Assembly: GCA_045594065.1 (NCBI GenBank)
Contig: JAZNXU010000017.1
Coordinates: 1-64,000 of the forward strand
DNA length: 64,000 nt
From: SIG565 sp045594065
Lineage (GTDB): Bacteria > Bacillota > Clostridia > Oscillospirales > Acutalibacteraceae
Direction: 5' to 3'
Both the position numbers and the translations under genes were made by a program. The notes under the pieces are model-generated. The model saw only the letters and a program-made list of their open reading frames with translations. It was not told the DNA's origin and ran no database searches. Numbering within the stretch: position 1 is the first letter of the stretch; each line of letters begins with the position of its first letter. Positions 41,922 to 51,792 of this stretch are shown one piece after another.

Positions 41922-42941
41922 ATGAAAACGCTGATACTTAATTTAAAAAGCGGAAATGCCGATGAGAAAATAAGCACTGCCGCCGACATTTTAAAAAATG
42001 ACGGTATAGTGGCAATACCAACCGAAACGGTTTACGGTCTTGCAGCTTCTGCATATAGTGATGAAGCTATAAAAAAGGTCTTCACAGCTAAGGGCAGACC
42101 TCAGGATAATCCGCTTATAGTGCATATTGCTGATACGCAAATGCTCAGTGAAATTGCAATAGATATCCCTGAGACAGCTAAAATACTTGCAAAAAAGTTT
42201 TGGCCGGGGCCATTAACAATAGTTTTAAATAAGGGCGAAAAGGTTTGCGAGAGTGTGTCGGCAGGTCTTAATACAGTAGCTGTTAGAATGCCCGATAATG
42301 AGGTTGCGCGTGAGGTTATTCGCGTATCGGGCTTGCCGCTTGCGGCGCCCTCTGCAAATGTTTCGGGTTATCCGAGCCCCGTTAGCGCCGACCATGTTAT
42401 CGCCGATTTAAGCGGTAAAATTGATGCCGTAATAGCGTCTGATAACTGTAAAGTAGGGGTTGAATCAACCGTTGTGTCGCTCGTTTCAAACCCGCCTCGC
42501 CTTTTGCGACCGGGTGCTGTAACGGCTGAGCAGTTGCGTGAAATATTGCCCGATTTAGAGATAGACCCCGCGGTTTTATCTGAACTAAAGGCTGGGGAAA
42601 AAGCAGCTTCTCCGGGCATGAAATACAAGCATTATTCACCCAAAACACAGGTTATTTTGGTTGAGGGCGAAAAAGATGCATATGCTGAATATGTGAACAG
42701 CACCGAAAACAGCGTTGCTGTCTGCTTTAATGAGGACAGAGGCATAAAAATACCCGTTATTACATATGGCAGCAAGAATGATGAGGCAACCCTTGCACAC
42801 AGTATATTTGCGGTTTTAAGGGAATTGGATAATAAAAACTATAAAACCGCATATGTTCACGCACCGTCTAAAAACGGCATAGGATTGGCTGTATACAATA
42901 GACTTATTCGTGCAGCCGGATTTCAGGTGATAAAATTATGA
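41922..42941 (+). CDS. tsaC: threonylcarbamoyl-AMP synthase (TsaC/Sua5)
   Basis: A 339-residue Sua5-type enzyme that makes threonylcarbamoyl-AMP for the t6A37 modification of ANN-decoding tRNAs. The YrdC domain (1-~205) has IVAIPTETVYGLAASA-like sequence, KGRPQDNPLIVHI, FWPGPLTIVL and SGLPLAAPSANVSGYPSP. The linker LLRPGAVT and SPGMKYKHYSPKTQV lead to the C-terminal Sua5 domain (~230-339). The start is contiguous with the prfA stop, and the stop overlaps coaE (ATGA). Confidence 0.94.
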   Translation: MKTLILNLKSGNADEKISTAADILKNDGIVAIPTETVYGLAASAYSDEAIKKVFTAKGRPQDNPLIVHIADTQMLSEIAIDIPETAKILAKKFWPGPLTIVLNKGEKVCESVSAGLNTVAVRMPDNEVAREVIRVSGLPLAAPSANVSGYPSPVSADHVIADLSGKIDAVIASDNCKVGVESTVVSLVSNPPRLLRPGAVTAEQLREILPDLEIDPAVLSELKAGEKAASPGMKYKHYSPKTQVILVEGEKDAYAEYVNSTENSVAVCFNEDRGIKIPVITYGSKNDEATLAHSIFAVLRELDNKNYKTAYVHAPSKNGIGLAVYNRLIRAAGFQVIKL

Positions 42942-43528
42942 AATACATTTTAGGGCTTACAGGGCAGACGGGTTCGGGAAAGAGCAGTCTTCGCTCGGTT
43001 GCCGAAGCTGAGGGATATTTTGTTATCGATTGCGATAAGGTAGCCCACAGCGTAATCGCTACGAATACCGAAGCCAAAGCGGCACTCGTTCGTGCCTTTT
43101 CAAATGAAATTTTGAATTCCGACGGTGAAATTGACCGCAAAAAATTAGCGGCAGCCGCCTTTAAAAGCAAAGATAACACCGAGCTTTTAAATAAAACAGT
43201 CTTGCCATTTATTGTTAAGGAAATTGAGAAAAAAATAGAAACGGCACCGAGTGAATATATCCTGCTTGATGCGCCAACACTTTATGAAAGCGGAGCGGAT
43301 AAAATTTGCCACTCAACCGTCGCGGTCTTAGCCGATGAAAAAATTCGCCGCGCGCGCATAATTAAACGCGACCGACTGACCCCCGAGGCGGCAGAGCTTA
43401 GACTCAGCGCCGCAAAGAGCGATGAATATTATAAGGAAAAAGCCGATAAAATAATCTATAACAACGGCGAAATTGATAAATTTACAAATGAATTTCGTGA
43501 TATGCTTAGGAGGAACAACAATGAGTGA
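42938..43528 (+). CDS. coaE: dephospho-CoA kinase
   Basis: Last enzyme of CoA synthesis, a 196-residue P-loop kinase. Walker A is GQTGSGKSS (8-16). YFVIDCDKVAHSV is the substrate-side motif, and LLDAPTLYESGADKIC is the region after the CoA domain, where most homologues read LLxxPLLxE. RIIKRDRLTPEAAELRL is the lid. It overlaps tsaC by 4 and the aminopeptidase gene by 8 bases. Length is normal. Confidence 0.93.
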   Translation: MKYILGLTGQTGSGKSSLRSVAEAEGYFVIDCDKVAHSVIATNTEAKAALVRAFSNEILNSDGEIDRKKLAAAAFKSKDNTELLNKTVLPFIVKEIEKKIETAPSEYILLDAPTLYESGADKICHSTVAVLADEKIRRARIIKRDRLTPEAAELRLSAAKSDEYYKEKADKIIYNNGEIDKFTNEFRDMLRRNNNE

Positions 43529-44918
43529 AAAAACAGCCTGTGATTTATTAAAGGAAGAGCTTTTTATAAACCGCAAAAACGGCAGAGCCGCAGCAGAAGA
43601 TGCAACTCTTGCCGCTGCAGATGAATTTTGCGTTGGCTATAAGGCGTTTTTAGATGCCGCTAAAACCGAGCGCGAGGCTGTAAAGGCGGCGGTTAATATT
43701 GCCGAAAAGGCGGGTTTTAAGCCCTATGAGCAGGGTAAAAAATATGTTGCGGGTGACCGCTACTATGTAAACAACCGCGGCAAGTCATTAGCGCTTGTTA
43801 ATGTCGGTAAAGAAAGCGCCGAAAAGGGTGTGAGAATTACTGCTGCTCATGTTGATTCTCCGCGCCTTGATTTAAAGCCGAATCCACTTTATGAAGAGCT
43901 TGAGCTTGCTCTTTTTAAAACCCATTATTACGGCGGAATCCGCAAATATCAGTGGACAGCCGTGCCATTGGCTTTACACGGTGTGTTCGTTAAGCGCGAC
44001 GGTAGCGTGATTGAAGTTAATATCGGTGAAGATGAGGGCGACCCCTGCTTTGTTGTGAACGACCTTTTACCGCATTTGGCTCAAGAGCAAGCTAAACGCA
44101 CCCTTGCCGAAGCTATTAAGGGCGAGGAATTAAATGTGCTTGTTGGCTCGCACCCGTTTAAGAGCGATAGCGGCAGTGAACTCGTAAAGCTTAATATTCT
44201 TAAAATCTTAAATGATAAATACGGCATTACCGAAGCCGATTTCTTATCTGCAGAGCTTGAGTGCGTACCAGCACATAAAGCTCGCGATATAGGATTTGAT
44301 AAAAGCCTTATCGGTGCCTACGGTCAGGATGACCGCGTTTGCGCATATCCCGCTTTAATGGCGGCGGTAAATGCAGGGATGCCTGAGCGCACCTTAGTAA
44401 CAATTCTAGCCGATAAAGAGGAAATAGGCTCCGACGGTAATACAGGTCTTAATTCTGCATTCCTTAAATATATCGTTCGCGACATAGCAAGGAATCAGGG
44501 TGTGGATTATACCGTAACTCTTCGAAATTCTCAGTGCCTTTCTGCCGATGTTAATGCCGGCACCGACCCAACTTTCCAAGATGTTATGGAGCGCAGAAAT
44601 GCGGCATATCTAAACTACGGCGTTGTAATTACAAAATATACGGGCGCAAGAGGCAAGAGCGGCACTTCCGACGCATCTGCCGAATATGTAGGCGAAATTC
44701 GTGCAATGCTCGATAATGCAGGTGTGTCTTGGCAGACGGGCGAGCTTGGAAAAGTGGATGCAGGCGGCGGCGGTACGGTTGCTATGTATATTGCTAACCT
44801 TGGCGTTGATGTTGTTGACCTCGGTGTTCCGGTGCTTTCAATGCACGCACCGTTTGAAACCACCGCTAAATTCGATGTTTATATGGCATATCGCGCTATG
44901 AGCGAGTTTGCAAAATAA
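43521..44918 (+). CDS. M18 family aminopeptidase
   Basis: A 465-residue zinc metallo-aminopeptidase of family M18 (aspartyl or lysyl type). Metal and catalytic residues fit: ITAAHVDSPRLDLKPNPL (first zinc His and Asp), GAYGQDDRVCAYPAL (bridging Asp), LADKEEIGSDGNTGLNS (catalytic Glu pair) and the late SMHAPFETTAKFD with a zinc His. ATG 43521 is chosen because AGGAGGAACAAC lies upstream, and it overlaps the coaE stop. No signal peptide, so cytoplasmic peptide turnover is likely. Confidence 0.9.
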   Translation: MSEKTACDLLKEELFINRKNGRAAAEDATLAAADEFCVGYKAFLDAAKTEREAVKAAVNIAEKAGFKPYEQGKKYVAGDRYYVNNRGKSLALVNVGKESAEKGVRITAAHVDSPRLDLKPNPLYEELELALFKTHYYGGIRKYQWTAVPLALHGVFVKRDGSVIEVNIGEDEGDPCFVVNDLLPHLAQEQAKRTLAEAIKGEELNVLVGSHPFKSDSGSELVKLNILKILNDKYGITEADFLSAELECVPAHKARDIGFDKSLIGAYGQDDRVCAYPALMAAVNAGMPERTLVTILADKEEIGSDGNTGLNSAFLKYIVRDIARNQGVDYTVTLRNSQCLSADVNAGTDPTFQDVMERRNAAYLNYGVVITKYTGARGKSGTSDASAEYVGEIRAMLDNAGVSWQTGELGKVDAGGGGTVAMYIANLGVDVVDLGVPVLSMHAPFETTAKFDVYMAYRAMSEFAK

Positions 44919-44988
44919 CAAAATTTAAGTTGCAGCATAATATATATTAGTCCTTGGGACTGAATTCAAATTTGAAAGAGGAAATAAT

Positions 44989-45204
44989 ATGTATAGCTGC
45001 GAAAACAGGAACAGCTGCGGCTGTCTTGCCTTAATTATAGCCATTGTGGCAGGGCTATTTCTTGTAACACTCGGCTTAATTTTAGGCTCGGTATTCAGCG
45101 CATTCTTTATGACCGTTATGGCGCCGTTGGTTGTTTTAGCTATCGTTCTTTTTGTTATGGCGGCAGTGCTTATAATATATAAACTCTGCGTTCGCCGTGA
45201 CTAG
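44989..45204 (+). CDS. small two-helix membrane protein, unknown
   Basis: A 71-residue protein with two hydrophobic segments (about 14-38 and 42-65), a Cys-rich N terminus (MYSCENRNSCGCL) and a basic end. The start follows GAAAGAGG. I do not recognise a family. It could be an envelope small protein. A terminator follows. Confidence 0.6.
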   Translation: MYSCENRNSCGCLALIIAIVAGLFLVTLGLILGSVFSAFFMTVMAPLVVLAIVLFVMAAVLIIYKLCVRRD

Positions 45205-45217
45205 GTCGAAAAAATAG

Positions 45218-45245
45218 GTGCCCCGAAAACTCGGGGTACTTTTAT
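45218..45245 (+). terminator. terminator
   Basis: GTGCCCCGA (45218-45226) pairs, with one G-U, with TCGGGGTAC (45231-45239), then TTTTA. It lies 12 bases before the DUF1653 start. Confidence 0.75.
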
Positions 45246-45256
45246 AAGAGGTTGAA

Positions 45257-45472
45257 ATGGACAAGATTGTTTTAGGTAAATATCGCCATTATAAGGGTAA
45301 CCTGTATGAGGTTATAGGTATAGCCGCTCACAGCGAAACTCTCGAGCCTATGGTGGTATATAGAGCGCTTTACGGTGAAGAGAAACTTTGGGTGCGCCCC
45401 GCTTCAATGTGGAATGAAGAGGTGCACTCTGGCGGCGAAACGCTAAGACGATTTACATATATAGGTGAGTAG
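45257..45472 (+). CDS. DUF1653 family small protein
   Basis: A 71-residue protein of the DUF1653 family: LGKYRHYKGNLYEVIGIAAHSETLE opens it, MVVYRALYGE and LWVRPASMWNE are conserved, and FTYIGE ends it. Function is unknown; homologues are small beta-rich cytoplasmic proteins. It lies 2 bases before pth, probably on one transcript with pth and mfd. Confidence 0.85.
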   Translation: MDKIVLGKYRHYKGNLYEVIGIAAHSETLEPMVVYRALYGEEKLWVRPASMWNEEVHSGGETLRRFTYIGE

Positions 45473-45474
45473 AA

Positions 45475-46068
45475 ATGTTTTTTAAAAATAAAAGTTCTGT
45501 GTACTCATATCTCGTTGTGGGGCTTGGAAACCCAGGACGGGAATATGAAAACACCCGACATAATGCGGGCTTTCGCGTGGCAGACAAGCTGGCTGATGAT
45601 TTTTCGGTTACGGATTTTAAGGCGAAGCATAAGGCGCTTATTTGCGATTGCAAAATAAAAAGCGAGCGAGTGCTGCTTGCAAAGCCGCAAACCTTTATGA
45701 ATTTATCGGGTCAGGCGGTAGCCGAAATTGCTAAGTTTTATAAAATTCCCGCAGATAAAATTATTATTGTTTTTGATGATATTTCATTGCCTGTGGGCAA
45801 AATTCGCGTGCGTGCAAAGGGCAGTCACGGCGGGCACAACGGAATGAAAAACATTTCGGAATTAATGTCTACAACCGATATTCCCCGCATAAAAGTTGGT
45901 GTGGGGGAAAAGCCCAACCCCGAATACGATTTAAAGGATTGGGTGCTTGGAAAATTCTCGAAAGAGGATGAAAAGATTATAGGCGAAGCGGTCGAGAGAG
46001 CCGCTAAGGCCGCGTGTGAGATAATCTGTGCCGATGTTACCTCGGCTATGAATAAATTTAATAACTAA
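45475..46068 (+). CDS. pth: peptidyl-tRNA hydrolase
   Basis: Recycles peptidyl-tRNA dropped from ribosomes. 197 residues. VGLGNPGREYENTRHNAGF carries the catalytic His near residue 27. KPQTFMNLSGQAV and IIVFDDISLPVGKIRVRAKGSHGGHNGMK carry the other active-site residues. Normal length. mfd follows after 8 bases, the classical Firmicutes order. Confidence 0.95.
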   Translation: MFFKNKSSVYSYLVVGLGNPGREYENTRHNAGFRVADKLADDFSVTDFKAKHKALICDCKIKSERVLLAKPQTFMNLSGQAVAEIAKFYKIPADKIIIVFDDISLPVGKIRVRAKGSHGGHNGMKNISELMSTTDIPRIKVGVGEKPNPEYDLKDWVLGKFSKEDEKIIGEAVERAAKAACEIICADVTSAMNKFNN

Positions 46069-46076
46069 GGCATGTT

Positions 46077-49000
46077 ATGAAATTTTTAAACAGTATTTTA
46101 AAGGAAGATGCTGCCGCCGCTGCACTTTTTTCGAGCATCGAAAAAGGGGGAACACCCTTAGCGGTATCGGGGCTTTCAAATATACACAAATCCTTGCTTT
46201 GCGGTGCGGTATCGCAGCTTGATAAGCGCAAGGTAATAGTTGTTACCCCCGATGAAGCAATAGCCACCGAGCTTACAGGTGATTTGCTTTCCCTAGGCTA
46301 CAGCGCGGCAATGTATCCCGTAAGAGATTTCTGTTTTGCAGAATCGCTTTCGGCATCGCGAGAATATGAATACAGACGTGTAGACACCCTGTCCAAAATT
46401 TTGGACGGGCAAATTGACGTGCTCGTAGTGCCTTGTGAGGCGGCAATTCAGTACACCGTTCCACCCGAGGTTTTAAGTAAAAACACCATAACTCTTACTG
46501 TCGGGAATGAAGAGCCTATGGAGGCTTTAATAAACAGACTTATAGGCGCCGGCTATCGTAGTGTTTTAGAGGTTGAGGGCGCGGGTCAGTTCTCCCGCCG
46601 CGGCGGCATTCTCGATATTTTTGCAGTTAATATGGCAGTCCCCGTCAGAATTGAATTTTGGGGTGATGAGATTGACAGTATCAGCGAATTTGATTTATCA
46701 AGTCAGCGCCGCACAGAGGCGCTCGATAGCATAAGGGTGACTCAGGCGGGTGAAATTACCGCCGATACTGCCGCACTTTCCGACACCCTTACTGAGTTAA
46801 TGCTCTCAGGCAAAAAGGGCGTAGACGCCTCAAGGCTTTCACGCGATATTGCGGCGCTTAATTCGGGGATTTCCTTTCCGTTAGACCGCTATTTGCCGTT
46901 TATTTATGAAAAGACAACGGTGTTCGATTATATGCCCGATGCCGTAGTGTTTGCCTGCGAAATTTCCGATATTAACGAAAATCTTGACGGTATTTACAAA
47001 AGGTACACCGAGGATTATATGCTCTACCGAGAGGGCGGATTTATTTTGCCTGACTCACAGTTCACGCTTACAAAAACTGAATTCACGGATTATTTTTCAA
47101 ATGCTGTATTTTTAGAAAATTTCCCACGCACCGAATATCCTTTCCCACTTAAAAAGATAATCCCTGCACAGTATAAGCGTATCCCCGCTTGGAGGGGAGA
47201 AGTATCAGTACTGCTGGATGACACCCGTTTTATTACCGATAATTCGGGCAGCTGTGTACTGCTTGCAGGTGGGGAAAAGGCGGCGCGTGTTATATATAAT
47301 GAGCTAGAGTCAAGAGGTGTAAAGGTAAGCCTTGATTTAAATGGAAAAGCCGAAGCTCTGCCCTCTGGCTTTACGGTTATGTGCGGTGGATTATCAAGCG
47401 GCTTTCAGCTCTCAAGCAGCAGCTTTATGTGTATTACCGCCCGACATATTCATTCCGATGAAAAGCCGCGCAAGCGCAATAAAAACGAGAACGCTATAGG
47501 CTCGCTTGATGAACTGAAATCAGGCGACTATGTTGTGCACTCGGTGCACGGTATCGGCGTTTTTGCGGGCATTCACAAAATTAATAACAAGGGCGTTATT
47601 AAGGATTATATTAAGATTAACTATGCCAAAACCGATGTTCTGTATGTTCCTGTAACACAGCTTGATTTAATTTCAAAATATATAGGCTCGGCAGAATCGG
47701 GAAGTATTCGCCTTAATAAATTGGGCTCTCAGGAATGGCAGAAAATAAGAGCAAGGGTAAAACGCGCCGTTAGGGAAATGGCAAAGGAGCTGACGGCACT
47801 TTACGCTAAAAGAATGTCGGTAAAGGGTTATGCCTTTAGCCCCGATACTGATTTGCAAACCGATTTTGAAGCCAAATTTCCATATGCCGAAACCGCCGAT
47901 CAGATAAGAAGCACTAACGAGATAAAAGCGGATATGCAGCGCGATGTTCCAATGGACCGACTGCTGTGCGGTGATGTAGGCTTCGGTAAAACTGAGGTAG
48001 CTCTCAGAGCCGCCTTTAAGTGCATTAGTGAGGGAAAGCAGTGCGCAATTTTGGTGCCGACTACCATTCTTGCTTTTCAGCATTATAACACGGTTATTAA
48101 CCGTTTCGGCGAATTACCTCTTAATATTAAAATGCTTTCCCGCTTTGTAACACCTAAACAGCAGAGCAAAATTATAGCTGATTTAGCAGCAGGAAAGGTT
48201 GATTTAGTAATTGGTACACACCGTCTTATTTCCGATGATGTTAAATTCAAGGATTTAGGGCTTGCCATAATTGATGAGGAGCAGCGCTTCGGTGTGGCGC
48301 AAAAGGAGAAGCTTAAACAGCTTTATCCGTCGGTAGATGTTTTAACGCTGTCCGCTACCCCTATTCCGCGCACTTTAAATATGGCGATGTCGGGACTTCG
48401 CGATATGTCAACTATTGATGAAGCTCCGGGCGAACGCCTGCCTGTGCAGTCTTATGTAATAGAATACAACCGCGCGGTGGTTATTGATGCGCTAAGAAAA
48501 GAGCTTCGCCGTTCGGGTCAGGCTTATTACCTTTATAACCGCACCGAGGATATTGAGCGCAAGGCGCTTATTTTAAAGGAGGCTCTGCCGGAAGCGAATA
48601 TTGCCGTTGCCCACGGCAAAATGAGTGAGGATGAGCTTTCCCGTGTTTGGCAAAGATTGCTTGACCACGAAATTGATATACTTGTTTGCACCACCATTAT
48701 TGAAACGGGTGTTGATGTTCAAAATGCCAACACCCTTATTATTGAGGACGCCGACCGTTTAGGGCTTTCACAGCTACATCAGCTAAGGGGCAGGGTAGGC
48801 AGGTCGGCTCGCCGAGCCTATGCTTATTTCTGCTTCAGGGGGAATAAGGTGCTTTCCGATATTGCCGAAAAGCGTTTAGAGGCAATTCGCGAGTTTACTG
48901 AATTCGGCGCAGGCTTTAAAATTGCAATGCGCGACCTTGAGCTTCGCGGCGCGGGTAACATTTTAGGCGGCGAACAGCACGGCAACATGGAGGCCGTCGG

Positions 49001-49493
49001 ATACGATATGTATATTAAGCTTTTAAACGAGGCGGTTAACGAGGAAAACGGAATTGAGCCTATAGAGAATATTGAATGCACTGTTGACCTTAATATTTCG
49101 GCACATATACCCGAAAGGTATATTGAAAGCTTGCCTGCAAGACTCGGCGTTTACAAGCGTATAGCGGCAATTGAAAATGAAAATCAGAAAATGGATGTTC
49201 TTGATGAGCTTATCGACCGTTTTGGTGAGCCGCCAAAAGCGGTTATGGGTCTTATTGAAATAGCTCTTTTGCGCCGTAAGGCATCGGCACTCGGTATTTA
49301 CGAAATAACCGAGCTTGGCGATTGCTTTGTTTTAAGGGTCAACGCAGTTACCGGCGAGCAGGTTGAAAGACTAATGCCTGCATTCGGCAAGCGTATTGTA
49401 TTAAAGGCTGAGGAAAAGCCGTTTTATGAGGTCAAAGCCTTTAAGGGTCAGACAAAGGCACAGCTTATTGAAGAAATTGTTGCGGCGTTGTAA
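46077..49493 (+). CDS. mfd: transcription-repair coupling factor
   Basis: A DNA translocase that removes stalled RNA polymerase and recruits UvrAB, 1138 residues. The N-terminal UvrB-like part includes GQFSRRGGILDIFAV near 175. The RNA-polymerase-interacting CarD-like domain is at about 480-560 (GDYVVHSVHGIGVFAGI). The RecG-like motor has Walker A GDVGFGKTEVALRAAF, DEEQRFGV and the TRG region FGAGFKIAMRDLELRGAGNILGGEQHG. The C-terminal D7 domain closes it. The start follows AAGGCATGTT, a weak site, so coupling to pth is likely. Confidence 0.96.
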   Translation: MKFLNSILKEDAAAAALFSSIEKGGTPLAVSGLSNIHKSLLCGAVSQLDKRKVIVVTPDEAIATELTGDLLSLGYSAAMYPVRDFCFAESLSASREYEYRRVDTLSKILDGQIDVLVVPCEAAIQYTVPPEVLSKNTITLTVGNEEPMEALINRLIGAGYRSVLEVEGAGQFSRRGGILDIFAVNMAVPVRIEFWGDEIDSISEFDLSSQRRTEALDSIRVTQAGEITADTAALSDTLTELMLSGKKGVDASRLSRDIAALNSGISFPLDRYLPFIYEKTTVFDYMPDAVVFACEISDINENLDGIYKRYTEDYMLYREGGFILPDSQFTLTKTEFTDYFSNAVFLENFPRTEYPFPLKKIIPAQYKRIPAWRGEVSVLLDDTRFITDNSGSCVLLAGGEKAARVIYNELESRGVKVSLDLNGKAEALPSGFTVMCGGLSSGFQLSSSSFMCITARHIHSDEKPRKRNKNENAIGSLDELKSGDYVVHSVHGIGVFAGIHKINNKGVIKDYIKINYAKTDVLYVPVTQLDLISKYIGSAESGSIRLNKLGSQEWQKIRARVKRAVREMAKELTALYAKRMSVKGYAFSPDTDLQTDFEAKFPYAETADQIRSTNEIKADMQRDVPMDRLLCGDVGFGKTEVALRAAFKCISEGKQCAILVPTTILAFQHYNTVINRFGELPLNIKMLSRFVTPKQQSKIIADLAAGKVDLVIGTHRLISDDVKFKDLGLAIIDEEQRFGVAQKEKLKQLYPSVDVLTLSATPIPRTLNMAMSGLRDMSTIDEAPGERLPVQSYVIEYNRAVVIDALRKELRRSGQAYYLYNRTEDIERKALILKEALPEANIAVAHGKMSEDELSRVWQRLLDHEIDILVCTTIIETGVDVQNANTLIIEDADRLGLSQLHQLRGRVGRSARRAYAYFCFRGNKVLSDIAEKRLEAIREFTEFGAGFKIAMRDLELRGAGNILGGEQHGNMEAVGYDMYIKLLNEAVNEENGIEPIENIECTVDLNISAHIPERYIESLPARLGVYKRIAAIENENQKMDVLDELIDRFGEPPKAVMGLIEIALLRRKASALGIYEITELGDCFVLRVNAVTGEQVERLMPAFGKRIVLKAEEKPFYEVKAFKGQTKAQLIEEIVAAL

Positions 49494-49508
49494 AATTTTA
49501 AAAAAATA

Positions 49509-49537
49509 TAGACTTTTTTTACGGTTTAGTATATACT
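49509..49537 (+). promoter_or_regulatory. candidate promoter of the PrsA-like lipoprotein gene
   Basis: TAGACT (49509-49514), 17 bases, TATACT (49532-49537). Confidence 0.55.
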
Positions 49538-49570
49538 TGATGTGTATTTAATTTTTCGGAGGAAAATAAT

Positions 49571-50668
49571 ATGAAAAATATAATTAAAAGGGTAGTTGCA
49601 TTATCGCTTTGCTTCCTTTTGGTTTTTGGACTTACCGCTTGCCATAAGGCGGGGGAAAAGGCTCTTATAATCGGTGAGGAGGAATACACCTCTGCTTTCT
49701 ATTCCTGTGCGCTAATTTATGCTGATTTAGAGGGTCAGCAGCTGGTTTATGATACTTTAGGTGAAGAGGCTGCTATGGATTATCTTAATCAGACACTTGA
49801 CGGTGTAAACTATACAACTTGGGTTAAAAACCGTGCAATCGCGGTCTGCAAAGAAATGACAGCATATAAGCAGATTTGCAATAATATAATGATTTACGAT
49901 GAAGCTTTTATGGAATTGTTCAACGAGTATGCCGATGAGTTAATAGATACGGCTGACATTAATTGGGAAAACGCCTACTCCGCAATAATGGAGGAAAACG
50001 GTGTTGGCAGAGGCACTTTCCGTTGGTATAATAGTATGGCCGCTTATAAAGAGGCTTATTTTGATTATCTTTACTCTGAGGGCGGCGAAAAGGAAATTCC
50101 TGCAGCCGATATTGAAGCACAGCTTATCGAGAACTATACTATTTCAAATGTTATTTTAACCGATGTTACCGAAATGACTGAAAATGAGGTTAAAGAGCTT
50201 GAAACCAAGCTTGAAGCCTACGCTACCAGAATAAAGCAGGGCGAAAAGTTCGCTAAAATATATGCTGAGCATACCGAAACAGCTTATACCGAAAACACCG
50301 AGGTTACCGATACTTTCTCTTATGAGCTAGCATCACTTTTCGGTAGCGAAAATACTAAGGTACAGTATCAAAGCGAGTATTTTGAAGATGTTAAGGCAAT
50401 GGCAAACGGTGAAATTGAGGTGATAAAAAAGGTTGACGATACCGACAGTGAAAATCCAAAAACCACCGTATTATTCGTTTATAAAGCCGACATTATGGGA
50501 GAAAATAATATTCATCTCGATGACCTTAAGGGCATTGTAAGACATTCTTTAAAGGACGAAGAATTTGAAAAAGGTATGCAGGAAACCATAAACGCTCTTA
50601 CGGTTGAGGAAAACGAAAGGGCTACTAAGAGATTCAAGGTAGAAAAAATAAAATATCCTGTAGCATAA
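49571..50668 (+). CDS. lipoprotein, divergent PrsA/SurA-like
   Basis: A 365-residue exported lipoprotein. The signal peptide ends in a lipobox with Cys24 (L-T-A-C). The helical N-terminal half (SAFYSCALIYADLEGQQLVYD) and the central TISNVILTDVTEMTENEVKELETKLEA-like segment (shown only in part) resemble foldases of the PrsA/SurA type, where a parvulin domain would follow. The parvulin motifs are weak, although a KFAKIYAEHTE segment with a later Phe/Ser strand is compatible. Genes for such foldases often follow mfd in Clostridia. A protein-folding role outside the membrane is likely but unproven. The start follows CGGAGG. Confidence 0.65.
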   Translation: MKNIIKRVVALSLCFLLVFGLTACHKAGEKALIIGEEEYTSAFYSCALIYADLEGQQLVYDTLGEEAAMDYLNQTLDGVNYTTWVKNRAIAVCKEMTAYKQICNNIMIYDEAFMELFNEYADELIDTADINWENAYSAIMEENGVGRGTFRWYNSMAAYKEAYFDYLYSEGGEKEIPAADIEAQLIENYTISNVILTDVTEMTENEVKELETKLEAYATRIKQGEKFAKIYAEHTETAYTENTEVTDTFSYELASLFGSENTKVQYQSEYFEDVKAMANGEIEVIKKVDDTDSENPKTTVLFVYKADIMGENNIHLDDLKGIVRHSLKDEEFEKGMQETINALTVEENERATKRFKVEKIKYPVA

Positions 50669-50682
50669 TTGGAGTGATATTA

Positions 50683-51690
50683 ATGGGTACATTAACGGTA
50701 CCGAAGGATTATAAATCGGTATTGGATATACGCCGGACTGAAGTTGCCATTAAAAAGGTCAAAGACTTTTTTGAAAGAGATTTAGCAAAGCAGTTGAATC
50801 TTACCCGCGTGTCGGCGCCGCTTTTTGTTGAGCGTGACAGCGGTCTTAACGATAATCTGAACGGTCACGAAAGACCTGTCAGTTTCGATGTTAAGGATGG
50901 CGGTGCAGAGGCTGAGATAGTTCATTCGCTTGCCAAATGGAAGCGTATGGCGCTAAAGCGCTACGGCTTTTCTGCAGGAGAGGGTCTTTATACCGATATG
51001 AATGCCGTTCGCCGTGATGAAGACCTTGATAACATCCATTCCATTTTTGTTGACCAGTGGGATTGGGAAAAGGCTATCACTCGCGAAGAGCGTAATATGG
51101 AAACCTTAAAGGATACCGTCAGAAAAATTTATGCCGCGCTTAAAAATACCGAAAAATATATTTCGGGTGAATACAATTTCGTGCATAAGTTTTTAGCTGA
51201 CGAAATTACCTTTGTGACCACCTCGGAGCTCGAAGCGATGTATCCCGAGCTGACCCCTAAGGATAGGGAAAGAGAGATAACCAAAAAGTACGGCTCGGTA
51301 TTTTTAATGCAAATTGGTAAAACTCTGCCATCGGGCAGTATCCACGACGGTCGTGCACCCGATTATGACGATTGGGAACTTAATGGTGATATTTTAATTT
51401 ATTACCCGCTTCTCGATATATCCTTGGAGCTTTCGAGTATGGGCATTCGTGTTGATGAAGAAGCGATGCTCCGCCAGCTTGAGGCTAAAAACTGTTTAGA
51501 GCGCAAAGAATTGCCCTTTCATAAGGCATTGCTTTCGGGTGAGTTACCTTACACTATCGGCGGCGGAATAGGTCAGTCGAGAATGTGTATGCTTTTTTTA
51601 GGCAAGGCGCACATTGGTGAGGTACAGGCAAGCTATTGGCCTGAGGATATGCATAAGAGTTGCGAAAAAAACGGAATAAATCTTTTATAA
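50683..51690 (+). CDS. asnA: aspartate-ammonia ligase (asparagine synthetase A)
   Basis: A 335-residue class-II-synthetase-like enzyme that forms asparagine from aspartate, ammonia and ATP. Typical AsnA segments: VSAPLFVERDSGLNDNLNG, the KWKRMALKRYGF motif 2 equivalent, GLYTDMNAVRRDEDLDNIHS, VDQWDWEK, and the C-terminal GGGIGQSRMCMLFLGK. ATG 50683 follows GGAGTG; an upstream TTG (50674) lies within that site. Monocistronic with a terminator. Confidence 0.96.
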   Translation: MGTLTVPKDYKSVLDIRRTEVAIKKVKDFFERDLAKQLNLTRVSAPLFVERDSGLNDNLNGHERPVSFDVKDGGAEAEIVHSLAKWKRMALKRYGFSAGEGLYTDMNAVRRDEDLDNIHSIFVDQWDWEKAITREERNMETLKDTVRKIYAALKNTEKYISGEYNFVHKFLADEITFVTTSELEAMYPELTPKDREREITKKYGSVFLMQIGKTLPSGSIHDGRAPDYDDWELNGDILIYYPLLDISLELSSMGIRVDEEAMLRQLEAKNCLERKELPFHKALLSGELPYTIGGGIGQSRMCMLFLGKAHIGEVQASYWPEDMHKSCEKNGINLL

Positions 51691-51696
51691 GTGCTG

Positions 51697-51727
51697 AAAA
51701 ATCCCGATTTTATCGGGATTTTTGTTT
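51697..51727 (+). terminator. terminator after asnA
   Basis: AAAAATCCCGAT (51697-51708) pairs with ATCGGGATTTTT (51712-51723), followed by more T. Confidence 0.9.
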
Positions 51728-51792
51728 TTTTAAGTGATTTTGCAAAAAAGCTCATAAAATTTGCAAAAAGGGGTAGAAAAAATCTTTTAAAT